The notes beneath the pieces were generated by a model. It was not told the DNA's origin. It ran no database searches and worked only from the letters and a program-made list of their open reading frames with translations. A program made the translations under genes and the position numbers. A DNA stretch of 64,000 nucleotides from Streptomyces sp. NBC_00377 (GTDB lineage Bacteria > Actinomycetota > Actinomycetes > Streptomycetales > Streptomycetaceae): positions 6,324,001-6,388,000 of the forward strand of contig NZ_CP107958.1 of the NCBI RefSeq assembly GCF_036075115.1. The letters run 5' to 3'. Positions 34,011 through 42,847 of this stretch are shown one piece after another. The stretch's first letter is position 1, and each line of letters starts with the position of its first letter.

Positions 34011-35024
34011 ATGGACTACTGCCACCCGTGCCGAAGGCACCTCAACGGCGCCCTCGCCTGCCCGGGGTGCGGCGCACCTGCCCCGCAGCTACGCGCGTAT
34101 CCGCCCGCCGCGCACGAGCCGGAGCCCCACCCCCCGGAGCCGCACGCCCAGGAGCCCTACGCCCGGCCCTACGCCCAGGAGTCGTACCCGCCGGAGCCGT
34201 ACGCCCGGGGTGCGGCGGCACACGAGACGCCCGGCGACCACGGCCGCGATCACGGCCACGGTGATCACGATGACCACGGCGGTCGCGGCGAGGGCGGCGA
34301 TCCCGGCGGACACGAGGACCTCGGCGGCCAGGGCGGTCACGAAAGCCACCACGCTCACCACGACCCCGAAGGTCACCACGACCCCGAAGGTCACCACGAC
34401 CCCGAAGGCCGTGACGGCCACGACGGCGAGAGCGGGCCGCAGGGGCGGGCCGCGCGCCGCCGTGAGCAGGGCAGGGGTGGCCGCCGGGGTCCCGGGAGCA
34501 CGGCCTCCGCGCCGGACGCGAGCCGCCGTGACCGCAAGGCGTCCGTCCACCGCAGGCGCCGCAAGCGCGTGGTGCTGATCTCCGTCGGCTTCGCCCTGGC
34601 GGCGGCCGGCCTGAGCCTGGCCGAACTGGGTGTGGACGCACCGGGGTTCACCTCCCCCGGTCATCCCGCGGCGGCCGGTGGAGAGTCGTCCGAGGCCGAC
34701 GGGTCGGAGACGGAGCCGAGCGCGTCCGCCCAGCCCCTGGACGACAGGGCGGGCCGGGACGGGGGCGAGGCCTCGTCCTCCCCGAGCCCCTCGGCCTCCC
34801 CGTCGGCGTCGGAGTCCCCGTCGAGCGGGACGGCCACGCCGAGCCCGGACAAGGGCCTCCAGTCGGCCACCCTCCCCGGAAAATCCGGGGACACGTCCGG
34901 GCCGACGGCTTCGTCGGATCCGGACTCCGGATCCACGCCGACCGCCGCCCCGTCGCCGTCGGGAGCGGCACCGGCCCCGTCGCCGTCGCAGACCTGCGAA
35001 CGCTTCCTGTGGTGGTGCTCGTAG
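34011..35024 (+). CDS. SCO2400-family membrane-anchored Zn-ribbon protein
   Basis: 337 aa from ATG 34011. The N-terminus is a four-Cys zinc ribbon (CHPCRRHLNG then CPGCG). It is followed by Pro/Glu/Tyr-rich and His/Asp/Gly-rich low-complexity stretches, including three HHDPEG repeats, then a basic patch RRRRKR and a single transmembrane helix VVLISVGFALAAAGLSLAEL near residue 190. The outside part is Ser/Pro/Thr-rich and ends in the family C-terminal motif CERFLWWC. I recognise the layout of the uncharacterised SCO2400 family of Streptomyces. Topology should be ribbon-in, Ser/Pro-out. Function unknown; it is monocistronic in the gap between the two sugar systems. Confidence 0.82.
   Translation: MDYCHPCRRHLNGALACPGCGAPAPQLRAYPPAAHEPEPHPPEPHAQEPYARPYAQESYPPEPYARGAAAHETPGDHGRDHGHGDHDDHGGRGEGGDPGGHEDLGGQGGHESHHAHHDPEGHHDPEGHHDPEGRDGHDGESGPQGRAARRREQGRGGRRGPGSTASAPDASRRDRKASVHRRRRKRVVLISVGFALAAAGLSLAELGVDAPGFTSPGHPAAAGGESSEADGSETEPSASAQPLDDRAGRDGGEASSSPSPSASPSASESPSSGTATPSPDKGLQSATLPGKSGDTSGPTASSDPDSGSTPTAAPSPSGAAPAPSPSQTCERFLWWCS
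34356..34409 (+). repeat. Three tandem 18-bp repeats in the SCO2400-type gene
   Basis: CACCACGACCCCGAAGGT repeats three times (last base differs in copy 3), encoding HHDPEG three times. In-frame variation in copy number is possible. Confidence 0.92.
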
Positions 35025-35536
35025 CGCTCGGAGGCGGGCTGCCGCCGACCGGGCCCGCCGGGTGTACGGGGAACGGGTGGGCCGGTCGCCGGCCCGGCTG
35101 GACGCCCGTCCAGGAAGATGTGTCGAACATCCACGGGTCGCGCGTGCCGCCGGGCGGCGGGCCGGGTCCGGCGCCCGCCCGTCCTGGGAGCCGTCGTCGA
35201 GTCACCGCCCGGTGGGGACGCCTCCGTCCGCCATCAGGCCGGTGACCAGCGCCGATGTGATGTCACCATCATGTGCGTAATGGAATCGTGACGAGCTTCC
35301 CGTGCAACCCTCTTGACCGCCGTGAATTGTTAGCGCTCACAATGACCTCCGCATTCACCAGTCAGTGACCGACGTCAGCACGGGGGAGATACGAGCGTCG
35401 TGCCCGTTGTGTCCCAACCCGCCTTCCCCGATGGGGCCGTTGGCTCTGCCGGGACCCCGGAGTGAAGCCGGCGGCGAGAAGCCGACCGCCCGCATCCCAC
35501 GACTTATCCGCAGACGAGCGCCGAGGAGGTGCGGCC
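35025..35536. promoter_or_regulatory. Gene-free region ahead of the LacI gene
   Basis: 512 bp without a credible gene. The first 270 bp show nothing recognisable. From 35313 there is a TTGACC -35-like box followed by a LacI operator; the remaining 190 bp look like an untranslated leader ending in GAGGAGG. Confidence 0.6.
35327..35342. promoter_or_regulatory. LacI-family operator
   Basis: TTGTTAGCGCTCACAA is a near-perfect 16-bp palindrome (one mismatch pair) with central GC, the classic LacI/GalR shape. It overlaps the likely -10 region of the promoter with TTGACC at 35313-35318. Confidence 0.75.
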
Positions 35537-36583
35537 GTGACACACACTCAGCTCCGACCGCCCACCATGGCCGACGTGGCCCGCCTGGCCGGCGTCTCGC
35601 ACCAGACCGTGTCCCGGGTGCTGGGGGACCACCCCAACGTGCGGGACGCGACCCGGGCCAGGGTCCTGCGTGCGATCGAGGAGATGGGTTACCGCCGCAA
35701 CTCCTCCGCACGGGCCCTTGTCACCCGCCGCACCCGCACGCTGGGTGTGGTCGCCTCCGACACGACCCTCTACGGACCCGCCAGCACGCTGTTCGCGCTC
35801 GAAGAGGCGGCGCGTGCCGAGGGCTATCTCGTCTCGACGGTCAGCCTGCGCGAACTGACCATGGACAAGCTCTCCGAAGCCCTGGACCACCTCAGCGAGG
35901 GCGGGGTGGAGGGAGTCGTCGCCATCGCCCCGCAGCGGTCGGCGGTGGAGGCCCTCGCCGAACTCCGCCATCCCTTCCCGGTGGTGGTCGCCGGAGGCGG
36001 GTCGGGCATGGACATCCCGGGTGTCGGTGTGGACCAGCACCTGGGGGCGAGACTGGCGACCGGTCACCTGCTGGCCGCCGGCCACCGCAACGTCTGGCAC
36101 CTCGCCGGACCCGAGGACTGGCAGGAGGCGGCCGACCGGGCCGCCGGCTGGCGGGCCACCCTCGAATCGGCCGGCGTCGAGCCGCCCATGCTGCTGCGCG
36201 GTGACTGGAGTCCGCTGTCGGGCTACCGTGCGGGCCAGGAACTGGCCGGCTGGGTGGGCCGCGGGCTGACGGCCGTCTTCGTCGCCAACGACCAGATGGC
36301 GCTGGGGGTGCTGCGGGCGCTGCGGGAAGCGGGCGTACGCACTCCCCAGGACGTCGCGGTGGTCGGCTTCGACGACATCCCGGAGTCGGAGTACTTCGCG
36401 CCGCCGCTCACCACCGTGCGGCAGGACTTCGCGACGGTGGGCAAGCGGGGCATCGCCCTGCTCCTGGAGCTGATCGAGGGCCGCCCGCCCGCCACCCCGC
36501 CCCGGATCGACGTCGAGCCCCAACTCGTCGTACGTGCAAGTACTTTCCCTTCCGCCGCTCAACCGGAGGGCGCGCCCCTCTGA
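35537..36583 (+). CDS. LacI-family transcriptional repressor
   Basis: 348 aa from GTG 35537 (GAGGAGG seven bases upstream). The N-terminal HTH is classic (TMADVARLAGVSHQTVSRVL), with hinge YRRNSSARAL. The remainder is a periplasmic-binding-like sensor domain (LGVVASDT; VFVANDQMALGVLRAL; VAVVGFDDIPESEYFAPPLT). It is 134 bp upstream of the YtfQ-type importer operon on the same strand and has a palindromic operator in its own promoter. I infer it is the sugar-responsive repressor of itself and the importer. Confidence 0.94.
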   Translation: MTHTQLRPPTMADVARLAGVSHQTVSRVLGDHPNVRDATRARVLRAIEEMGYRRNSSARALVTRRTRTLGVVASDTTLYGPASTLFALEEAARAEGYLVSTVSLRELTMDKLSEALDHLSEGGVEGVVAIAPQRSAVEALAELRHPFPVVVAGGGSGMDIPGVGVDQHLGARLATGHLLAAGHRNVWHLAGPEDWQEAADRAAGWRATLESAGVEPPMLLRGDWSPLSGYRAGQELAGWVGRGLTAVFVANDQMALGVLRALREAGVRTPQDVAVVGFDDIPESEYFAPPLTTVRQDFATVGKRGIALLLELIEGRPPATPPRIDVEPQLVVRASTFPSAAQPEGAPL

Positions 36584-36717
36584 CGAATCCGTCGGACGCC
36601 CTCGACGGCAGTATGGCCGAAATGCCGAACAGTGATCGACAGGCTGGACGCGGCACGGCCCGTCCCATCGAGTACCAGCAGGTCCATCCCCGGGCCGGCT
36701 CTTCAAAGGAGAAGAAC

Positions 36718-37725
36718 ATGCTCAGCAGAAGGAACTTCCTCACCGCGGCGGTCGGCGTGGCGGCGGCGGGTGGCCTGGCGGCCTGCGCCAAGGAGGACGA
36801 CAACGCCTCCAGCGGCTCCTCCGGGGACGGCAGCAAGGCGCTCACGCTCGGCTTCTCCCAGGTCGGCTCCGAGAGCGGCTGGCGCAGCGCCAACACCACC
36901 TCGGTGAAGGACGCGGCCAAGGCGGCGGGTTACAACCTGAAGTTCTCCGACGCCCAGCAGAAGCAGGAGAACCAGATCTCGGCGATCCGCAGCTACATCA
37001 CCCAGGGCGTGGACGTCATCGCCTTCTCGCCGGTGGTCGTCACCGGCTGGGACGCGGTGCTGAAGGAGGCCAAGGCCAAGAAGATCCCGGTGGTCCTCAC
37101 CGACCGCTCCGTCGAGACCTCCGACGACTCCCTGTACGTCACGCTGGTCGGCTCCGACTTCACCGACGAGGGCCGCCGCGCCGCCAAGATCCTCGAGAAG
37201 GTCATCGCGAAGGCCGGGCTCAAGGGCGCGGTGAAGATCGCCCAGCTGGAGGGCACCACCGGCGCCGCCCCGGCGATCGAGCGGGCCAAGGGCTTCAAGG
37301 AGATCATGGACGCGGAGCACAAGGACGACTGGAAGGTCGTCGTCAGCCAGACCGGTGACTTCACCCGCGCCGGCGGCAAGCAGGTCATGGCCGCCTTCCT
37401 CCAGTCCAACCCGGACATCAACGTCCTCTTCGCGCACAACGACGACATGGCCATCGGCGCCATCCAGTCCATCGAGGCGGCCGGCAAGAAGCCCGGCAAG
37501 GACATCCTGATCGTCTCGATCGACGGCGTGAAGGACGGCTTCGTGGCCATGTCCGAGGGCAAGATCAACGCCATCGTCGAGTGCAACCCCCTCCTCGGCC
37601 CCCAGCTGATGGACGTCGTGAAGAAGGTCAAGAACGGCGAGACGGTCGAGCGCTGGATCAAGACCAAGGAGGGCGACTTCATGCAGGACCAGGCCGCGGC
37701 CGCGCTCCCGAGCCGCAAGTACTGA
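36718..37725 (+). CDS. ytfQ: YtfQ-type (galactofuranose-like) sugar-binding lipoprotein
   Basis: 335 aa from ATG 36718 (AAAGGAG upstream). The signal contains a twin-arginine-like start SRRNFLTAAVGVAAAG and a lipobox LAAC. The mature domain opens with GFSQVGSESGWRSANT, the hallmark of YtfQ binding proteins. It then has a type I binding fold (VIAFSPVVVTGWDAVLKEAK; VLFAHNDDMAIGAIQSIEAA; ILIVSIDGVKDGFVAMSEG). In E. coli the homologue binds galactofuranose. It begins a four-gene importer operon; a palindrome after it may raise its expression relative to downstream genes. Confidence 0.9.
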   Translation: MLSRRNFLTAAVGVAAAGGLAACAKEDDNASSGSSGDGSKALTLGFSQVGSESGWRSANTTSVKDAAKAAGYNLKFSDAQQKQENQISAIRSYITQGVDVIAFSPVVVTGWDAVLKEAKAKKIPVVLTDRSVETSDDSLYVTLVGSDFTDEGRRAAKILEKVIAKAGLKGAVKIAQLEGTTGAAPAIERAKGFKEIMDAEHKDDWKVVVSQTGDFTRAGGKQVMAAFLQSNPDINVLFAHNDDMAIGAIQSIEAAGKKPGKDILIVSIDGVKDGFVAMSEGKINAIVECNPLLGPQLMDVVKKVKNGETVERWIKTKEGDFMQDQAAAALPSRKY

Positions 37726-37751
37726 CCGACGCACCCACCGGCAGGGAGCCT

Positions 37752-37779
37752 CCGGCCGACCGAGATCTCGGTCGGCCGG
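37752..37779. terminator. 28-bp palindrome between ytfQ and ytfR
   Basis: Perfect inverted repeat with arms CCGGCCGACCGAGA and TCTCGGTCGGCCGG. Situated in a 238-bp gap inside the operon, it could act as a partial terminator or mRNA-stabilising hairpin favouring the binding-protein message. Confidence 0.6.
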
Positions 37780-37963
37780 GCCCTGTGGGCCTGCGGCGAA
37801 TCGCTTCAAAGAGGAGCGCTGCCGTGACTCCGCCCCGGATGAGGGGCTTCCAGCCCGAAGGCTGCGGTCCAGCCCGAACCGGCCCCTTGCAGAGCGTAGT
37901 CAACCTAACGCGAGATGAACTTACCCACCGGGCAAAGCCGGTGGCCTCCTCACTAGGAGAGGT

Positions 37964-39502
37964 ATGGCAGAGCCACGGCCCGTCCTGGAAATGACGGGCA
38001 TAGTCAAGGAGTTTCCGGGGGTACGGGCTCTGTCGGATGTCGACTTCCGGCTCTTCCCCGGTGAGATCCACGCACTGATGGGCGAGAACGGCGCAGGCAA
38101 GTCCACCCTCATCAAGGTCCTCACGGGAGTCCACTCCCTGGACGGCGGCACGATCACGCTGGACGGCGAAGCCGTGCGCATCGCCAGCCCGTCGCAGGCG
38201 CAGCAGGCCGGCATCAGCACCGTCTACCAGGAGGTCAACCTCTGCCCCAACCTGTCGGTGGCGGAGAACATCTTCATCGGACGTGAACCCACTCGGATGG
38301 GCCGCATCCAGTGGAAGGAGCTGCGCCGGCGGGCGGCGGAACTGGTGGACCGGCTCGGGCTCGACATCGACGTCACCGCCCCGCTGTCCTCGTACCCGCT
38401 GGCCGTGCAGCAACTGGTCGCCATCGTCAGGTCGTTGGGCACCGGCGGCGGCGAGGGCGAAGGACCCGCCGCCAAGGTGCTGATCCTCGACGAGCCGACC
38501 TCCAGCCTCGACCGCGACGAGGTCCTCCAGCTCTTCGCCCTGATGCGGCGGTTGAAGGACGAGGGCGTCGCGATCCTGTTCGTCTCGCACTTCCTGGACC
38601 AGATCTACGAGGTCTGCGACCGGATGACCGTGCTGCGCAACGGCACCCTCGTCGGTGAGCACATGGTGAGCGACCTCGACCAGGTCGGCCTCGTCCAGCT
38701 CATGCTCGGCAAGGCCATGGGCCAGCTGGACGAACTCCACGAACAGCAGCTGCACTCCGACGCGGGCGAGACGCTGCTGCGGGCGGACGGCCTCGGCAGG
38801 ACCGGCGGCATCGCCCCGTTCGACCTGGAGATCAAGAAGGGCGAGGTGATCGGGCTCGCCGGTCTGCTCGGATCGGGCCGTACCGAACTCGCCCGGCTGC
38901 TCTTCGGCGCCGACCAGCCGGACGCCGGCCAGGTGACCATCGGCGGCAGACAGGTCTCCATGAGCGCCCCGAACGACGCGATCGGCGCCGGGGTCGCCTT
39001 CTGCTCCGAGAACCGCAAGAGCGAGGGCCTGGTGCCCGACCTGACGGTGCGGGAGAACATCATCCTGGCCCTCCAGGCCTCGCGCGGCTGGACCCGGCCC
39101 ATCCCGGTCTCCCAGCGCGACGAACTCGTCGCCAAGTACATCAAGGCGCTGGACATCCGCCCCGCCAACCCCGAGGCCAGGGTCGGCCAGCTCAGCGGCG
39201 GCAACCAGCAGAAGGTGCTGCTGGCCCGGTGGCTGATCACCCAGCCGAAGCTGCTGATCCTGGACGAGCCGACGCGCGGCATCGACATCGGCGCGAAGGC
39301 GGAGATCCAGAAACTCGTCGTCTCGCTCTCCGAGGACGGCATGTCCGTGCTGTACATCGCGGCCGAGCTGGAGGAGGTACTCCGGCTCAGCCACACCATC
39401 GGAGTGCTGCGCGACCGCCGACTGGTGGCGCAGATCGCCAACGGGCCCGAGATCACCACGACCCGGATCCTGGAGACCATCGCGAGCGGAGAGCACCAGT
39501 GA
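37964..39502 (+). CDS. ytfR: YtfR-type sugar ABC transporter ATPase
   Basis: 512 aa from ATG 37964 (AGGAGAGG directly upstream). Two ABC domains: Walker A GENGAGKSTLIK, Walker B KVLILDEPTSSLD with a preceding signature-like YPLAVQQLVAIVRSL; then the second domain with GLLGSGRTELARL, LSGGNQQKVLLARWL and KLLILDEPTRGIDIG. A Gly/Glu-rich insertion (GTGGGEGEGPAAK) before the first Walker B is slightly unusual. It pairs with the two permeases encoded downstream. Confidence 0.93.
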   Translation: MAEPRPVLEMTGIVKEFPGVRALSDVDFRLFPGEIHALMGENGAGKSTLIKVLTGVHSLDGGTITLDGEAVRIASPSQAQQAGISTVYQEVNLCPNLSVAENIFIGREPTRMGRIQWKELRRRAAELVDRLGLDIDVTAPLSSYPLAVQQLVAIVRSLGTGGGEGEGPAAKVLILDEPTSSLDRDEVLQLFALMRRLKDEGVAILFVSHFLDQIYEVCDRMTVLRNGTLVGEHMVSDLDQVGLVQLMLGKAMGQLDELHEQQLHSDAGETLLRADGLGRTGGIAPFDLEIKKGEVIGLAGLLGSGRTELARLLFGADQPDAGQVTIGGRQVSMSAPNDAIGAGVAFCSENRKSEGLVPDLTVRENIILALQASRGWTRPIPVSQRDELVAKYIKALDIRPANPEARVGQLSGGNQQKVLLARWLITQPKLLILDEPTRGIDIGAKAEIQKLVVSLSEDGMSVLYIAAELEEVLRLSHTIGVLRDRRLVAQIANGPEITTTRILETIASGEHQ

Positions 39503-40620
39503 CCACCTCTTCGACCACCTCTTCCCGGTGGCGAGCGCTGACCCACCACCACCTGTTCTGGCCTGTGGCGGTCCTGGTCCTCCTGCTGCTCGTCAACGTC
39601 CCCTTCACGCCCGACTTCTTCTCGATCAGGATGGCGGACGGCCACCTCTACGGCAGCCTCGTCTCCATCGTGCTGTTCGGATCGCCCCTCATCCTGGTGG
39701 CGGTCGGCATGACCCTGGTCATCGCGACCGGCGGCATCGACCTCTCGGTAGGCGCCGTGGTCGCCATCACCGGGGCGCTGGCATGCTCGTACATCAGCGA
39801 CCAGAAGGATCAGGGCGCCCTGTCCGGGGTGCTGCTCGCGATGGGCCTGGGCCTGCTGGCCGCGGTCGTCTGCGGCCTGTGGAACGGGTTCCTGGTCGCC
39901 AGGATGGGCATCCAGCCGATCATCGCCACCCTGATCATCATGGTCGCCGGACGCGGTGTCGCCCAGCTCATCACCGACGGCCAGATCATCACCATCAACA
40001 GTGAGCCGTACAAGCTGATCGGCGGCGGCTACTGGCTGACCCTGCCGTTCTCCATCTTCGTGGTCGCCGTGGTCGTGGCCGTCACCGTGGTGCTGACCCG
40101 CCGCACGGCTCTCGGCCTGCTGGTGGAGGCGGTCGGCGGCAACGCCGAGGCCAGCCGCCTGGTGGGCATCAGGTCCCGGCGCATCAAGATCATGGTGTAC
40201 GCGTTCTGCGCGCTGTGCGCGGGCATCGCCGGCCTGATGATCAGCTCCAACACCTCGGCCGCGGACGGCAACAACGCCGGCCTGTGGATCGAACTCGACG
40301 CGATCCTCGCCGTGGTCATCGGCGGCACCTCGCTCCTCGGCGGCCGGTTCTCCGTCGGCGGCACGGTGGTCGGCGCCCTGGTCATCCAGACCCTGACCAC
40401 CACGATCTACACCATCGGCGTGCCGACCCAGACCAACCTGGTCTTCAAGGCCGCCGTCGTCATCGTCGTCTGCCTGCTCCAGTCCCCGAAGTTCCGCGCC
40501 AAGGTGTTCGGTGCGAGATTCGCCGCCGGGTCCGCCGCCAAGGGGAGCGCCGCGCCGGCCGCGGCCCCGGCGGACGCCGCCACGGCGACCGAGGCCAGCC
40601 CCAAGATGGAGGTGTCGTGA
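39499..40620 (+). CDS. ytfT: YtfT-type sugar ABC permease
   Basis: 373 aa from GTG 39499, overlapping the ATPase stop (GTGA). Eight to ten hydrophobic segments; the signature VGMTLVIATGGIDLSVGAVV, then VEAVGGNAEASRLVGI and a conserved end LDAILAVVIGGTSLLGGRFS. An Ala-rich C-terminal tail of about 30 residues (AAKGSAAPAAAPADAATA) exceeds the usual length. It makes a heterodimeric pore with the next gene product. Confidence 0.92.
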   Translation: MTTSSTTSSRWRALTHHHLFWPVAVLVLLLLVNVPFTPDFFSIRMADGHLYGSLVSIVLFGSPLILVAVGMTLVIATGGIDLSVGAVVAITGALACSYISDQKDQGALSGVLLAMGLGLLAAVVCGLWNGFLVARMGIQPIIATLIIMVAGRGVAQLITDGQIITINSEPYKLIGGGYWLTLPFSIFVVAVVVAVTVVLTRRTALGLLVEAVGGNAEASRLVGIRSRRIKIMVYAFCALCAGIAGLMISSNTSAADGNNAGLWIELDAILAVVIGGTSLLGGRFSVGGTVVGALVIQTLTTTIYTIGVPTQTNLVFKAAVVIVVCLLQSPKFRAKVFGARFAAGSAAKGSAAPAAAPADAATATEASPKMEVS

Positions 40621-41642
40621 TGAGCGCGACCACCCAGAGCCCCCCGGCCTCGGACAGCCGTACCCCGTCCCAGGCCACGCGACTGCTCGGCGACCGGCGG
40701 CTGCCCGTCGTGGTGACCGCTCTGCTGTTCCTCGTGATGTACGGCGTCGGCCTGAGCCGGTACCAGAATTACGGGTTCGGCGAGCCGCAGGTCTTCCTGA
40801 ACCTGTTCATCGACAACGGCTATCTGCTGGTCGCCGCGGTCGGTGTCACCTTCGTCATCCTGTCCGGCGGGATCGACCTGTCCGTCGGTTCGATGATCGG
40901 CTTCACGACGATGTTCACGGCCTGGCTGGTGGAGCGCCAGGGGCTGCCGATCCTGGTGGTGATCCCGATGGCGCTGGCCGTGGGCGCCTTCGGCGGCTTC
41001 CTGATGGGCTATGTGATCCACAACTTCGAGATCCAGCCCTTCATCGTGACCCTCGCCGGCCTCTTCCTCTTCCGCGGTCTGTGCCTGGTCATCAGCAAGG
41101 AGTCGATCTCCATCAGCGACTCCTCGGTGAGCAGCATGGCCCAGGCGCAGGTGTCGCTCGGGATGGGCTTCCTGTCGATCGGCGCGATCGTCTCGCTGGT
41201 CGTCCTCGCCGTGGCGTTCTACGTCCTGCACTACACCCGTTTCGGGCGTCGCGTGTACGCCATCGGCGGCAACGAGCAGTCGGCCATGCTGATGGGTCTG
41301 CCGCAGGGCGGCACGAAGATCGCCGTGTACACGGTGAGCGGCTTCTGCTCGGCGCTCGCCGGACTCCTGTTCACCCTCTACATCCAGTCCGGTGACCCGC
41401 TGCACGCGACCGGTATGGAGCTCGACGCGATCGCGGCGGTCGTCATCGGCGGCACGCTGCTGACCGGCGGCTCCGGCTATGTGCTGGGAACGCTGTTCGG
41501 TGTGCTGGTGCTGGGCCTGATCAAGAGCATCATCCAGTTCGAGGGCACGCTCAGCTCCTGGTGGACGAAGATCGCCACCGGTGTGCTGCTGTGCGCGTTC
41601 ATCCTGGTCCAGCGCTTCATGACGACCCGCAAGAAGACCTGA
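40620..41642 (+). CDS. yjfF: YjfF-type sugar ABC permease
   Basis: 340 aa from ATG 40620, sharing one base with the previous stop; GTG 40617 is an alternative. Same permease fold: VGVTFVILSGGIDLSVGSMI, VYAIGGNEQSAMLMGLPQGG, and LDAIAAVVIGGTLLTGGSGY near the end. Two non-identical permeases after one ATPase and one YtfQ-type binding protein is exactly the ytfQ-ytfR-ytfT-yjfF layout. A very strong terminator follows. Confidence 0.92.
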   Translation: MSATTQSPPASDSRTPSQATRLLGDRRLPVVVTALLFLVMYGVGLSRYQNYGFGEPQVFLNLFIDNGYLLVAAVGVTFVILSGGIDLSVGSMIGFTTMFTAWLVERQGLPILVVIPMALAVGAFGGFLMGYVIHNFEIQPFIVTLAGLFLFRGLCLVISKESISISDSSVSSMAQAQVSLGMGFLSIGAIVSLVVLAVAFYVLHYTRFGRRVYAIGGNEQSAMLMGLPQGGTKIAVYTVSGFCSALAGLLFTLYIQSGDPLHATGMELDAIAAVVIGGTLLTGGSGYVLGTLFGVLVLGLIKSIIQFEGTLSSWWTKIATGVLLCAFILVQRFMTTRKKT

Positions 41643-41667
41643 GCCGCAGGGCGCGTGTCAGAGGACG

Positions 41668-41718
41668 AGCCGCAGGCGGACGCTCCCGGCCCCGGGCCGG
41701 GAGCGTCCGCCTGCGGCT
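41668..41718. terminator. Strong bidirectional hairpin terminator
   Basis: Perfect 23-bp stem (41668-41690 pairs with 41696-41718) with loop CCCGG. It separates the importer operon from the convergent HATPase gene. Confidence 0.93.
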
Positions 41719-41732
41719 GTGGGCTGCCGTCC

Positions 41733-42134
41733 TCAGGGTGTCGTGGGGCGGGGGTCGGTCTTGAAGACCGTCCAGATCGTCTTGCCGACGATGTGTTCCG
41801 TGATGCCGAAGTCGTCGGCGATCTGGCGGGCCAGCAGCAGACCCCGCCCCGAGCAGGCGTCGGGTGACGGAGGGCCCGCGGGCACGGGCCGGTCACCGGT
41901 GTCGCGTACGGCGAGCCGGACCAGCGGGCCGTCGAGGGTGAGGCTCACGCAGTACTGCCTGCCGGGAGGCACACCGTGCAGGAGGGCGTTCGTGGCCAGC
42001 TCCGACGCGCACAGCGCTATGTCGTCCAGCCGGTCCACACAGCCCCAGTCGCTCAGGACCTGGTGGACGAAGGCGCGGGCGGCCCGTACCGAGGCGCGCG
42101 AGCGGGGGAAACGACGTTGCCGTGACAGGGGCAC
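41733..42134 (-). CDS. Anti-sigma-factor-like ATP-binding protein (HATPase)
   Basis: 133 aa from ATG 42134. A single GHKL/RsbW-type domain: N box IALCASELATNALLHG, G1-like VRDTGDRPV and G2-like GRGLLLARQIADDFGI. In Streptomyces, such lone HATPase proteins act as serine kinases or anti-sigma regulators paired with anti-sigma antagonists, or have no known partner. No sigma factor or antagonist gene is adjacent here. It is convergent with the importer operon and shares a divergent promoter gap with the UTRA gene. Confidence 0.88.
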   Translation of the reverse strand: MPLSRQRRFPRSRASVRAARAFVHQVLSDWGCVDRLDDIALCASELATNALLHGVPPGRQYCVSLTLDGPLVRLAVRDTGDRPVPAGPPSPDACSGRGLLLARQIADDFGITEHIVGKTIWTVFKTDPRPTTP

Positions 42135-42304
42135 GGGGGCACCTCCGGTGGTTCTGGGGCGTCCTGCGGCGAAACCTTACTGTTGTTCGCGAAAGGTGAC
42201 AAGGCGCTGAAGGGTGGCTGAGGGTGGCGGTTGGCCGATGAGTCAAGTCGCCTACCGTGTAGGGCGGCAGGGTCGAAAGAACGGTCGGCCGTACAGGAGG
42301 AGTC

Positions 42305-42847
42305 GTGGGTACGAGCGGATGGGTCAGCACATCGTTGCCGTATCTGATGCCACGAGGGACCGGGCAGGGCGACGCCTGGGCGGCCGAGGCCGCGGCGCAG
42401 GGGCGGCGCGGCACCCAGCGCATCGTGCACGCCGGTGAGGTGCCCGCCCCGGCCGACGTGGCGGCGCTGCTCGGCGTCCCCGAAGGCGAACCGGTCGTCG
42501 TACGCCGGCGCCTGATCCTCCTCGACGACGAGCCCAGCGAGCTGACCGACACGTACTACCCGGCCGCCATAGCGGGGGGCACCCGTCTCGCCGCGACCGC
42601 CAAGATCCCCGGCGGAGCACTCACCCTGCTCGCCGAACTCGGCCACGTCGGCGTCCTCGTCCGGGAGGACGTGACGGCCGGGATGCCGGACGGGGAGGAG
42701 CGCCGGGCCCTGCGGACCGGTCCCGAGGAACCGGTCCTGCGGCTCGTCCGGCTCACACTGGACCAGGACGACCGGCCGATCCAGGTCGACCGTATGGTGA
42801 TGCCTGCCCTACGGCAGAGGCTGCGCTACCAGATCAGGATCGGATGA
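42305..42847 (+). CDS. UTRA effector-domain protein lacking a DNA-binding domain
   Basis: 180 aa from GTG 42305 (AGGAGGAG upstream; an in-frame stop just above rules out a longer start). From residue 39 it is a UTRA domain: VPAPADVAALLGVPEGEPVV, RRRLILLDDEPSELTDTYYP and LRLVRLTLDQDDRPIQVDRM. The N-terminal 38 residues contain no winged helix, so unlike GntR/HutC proteins it should not bind DNA. It is coupled by ATGA to a complete GntR-UTRA gene whose UTRA domain is similar. I infer a heterodimer partner or decoy ligand binder. Confidence 0.85.
   Translation: MGTSGWVSTSLPYLMPRGTGQGDAWAAEAAAQGRRGTQRIVHAGEVPAPADVAALLGVPEGEPVVVRRRLILLDDEPSELTDTYYPAAIAGGTRLAATAKIPGGALTLLAELGHVGVLVREDVTAGMPDGEERRALRTGPEEPVLRLVRLTLDQDDRPIQVDRMVMPALRQRLRYQIRIG

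Noticed and set aside
34356..34409. CRISPR-like or VNTR regulatory repeat
   Set aside because: In-frame 18-bp coding repeats with no spacers.
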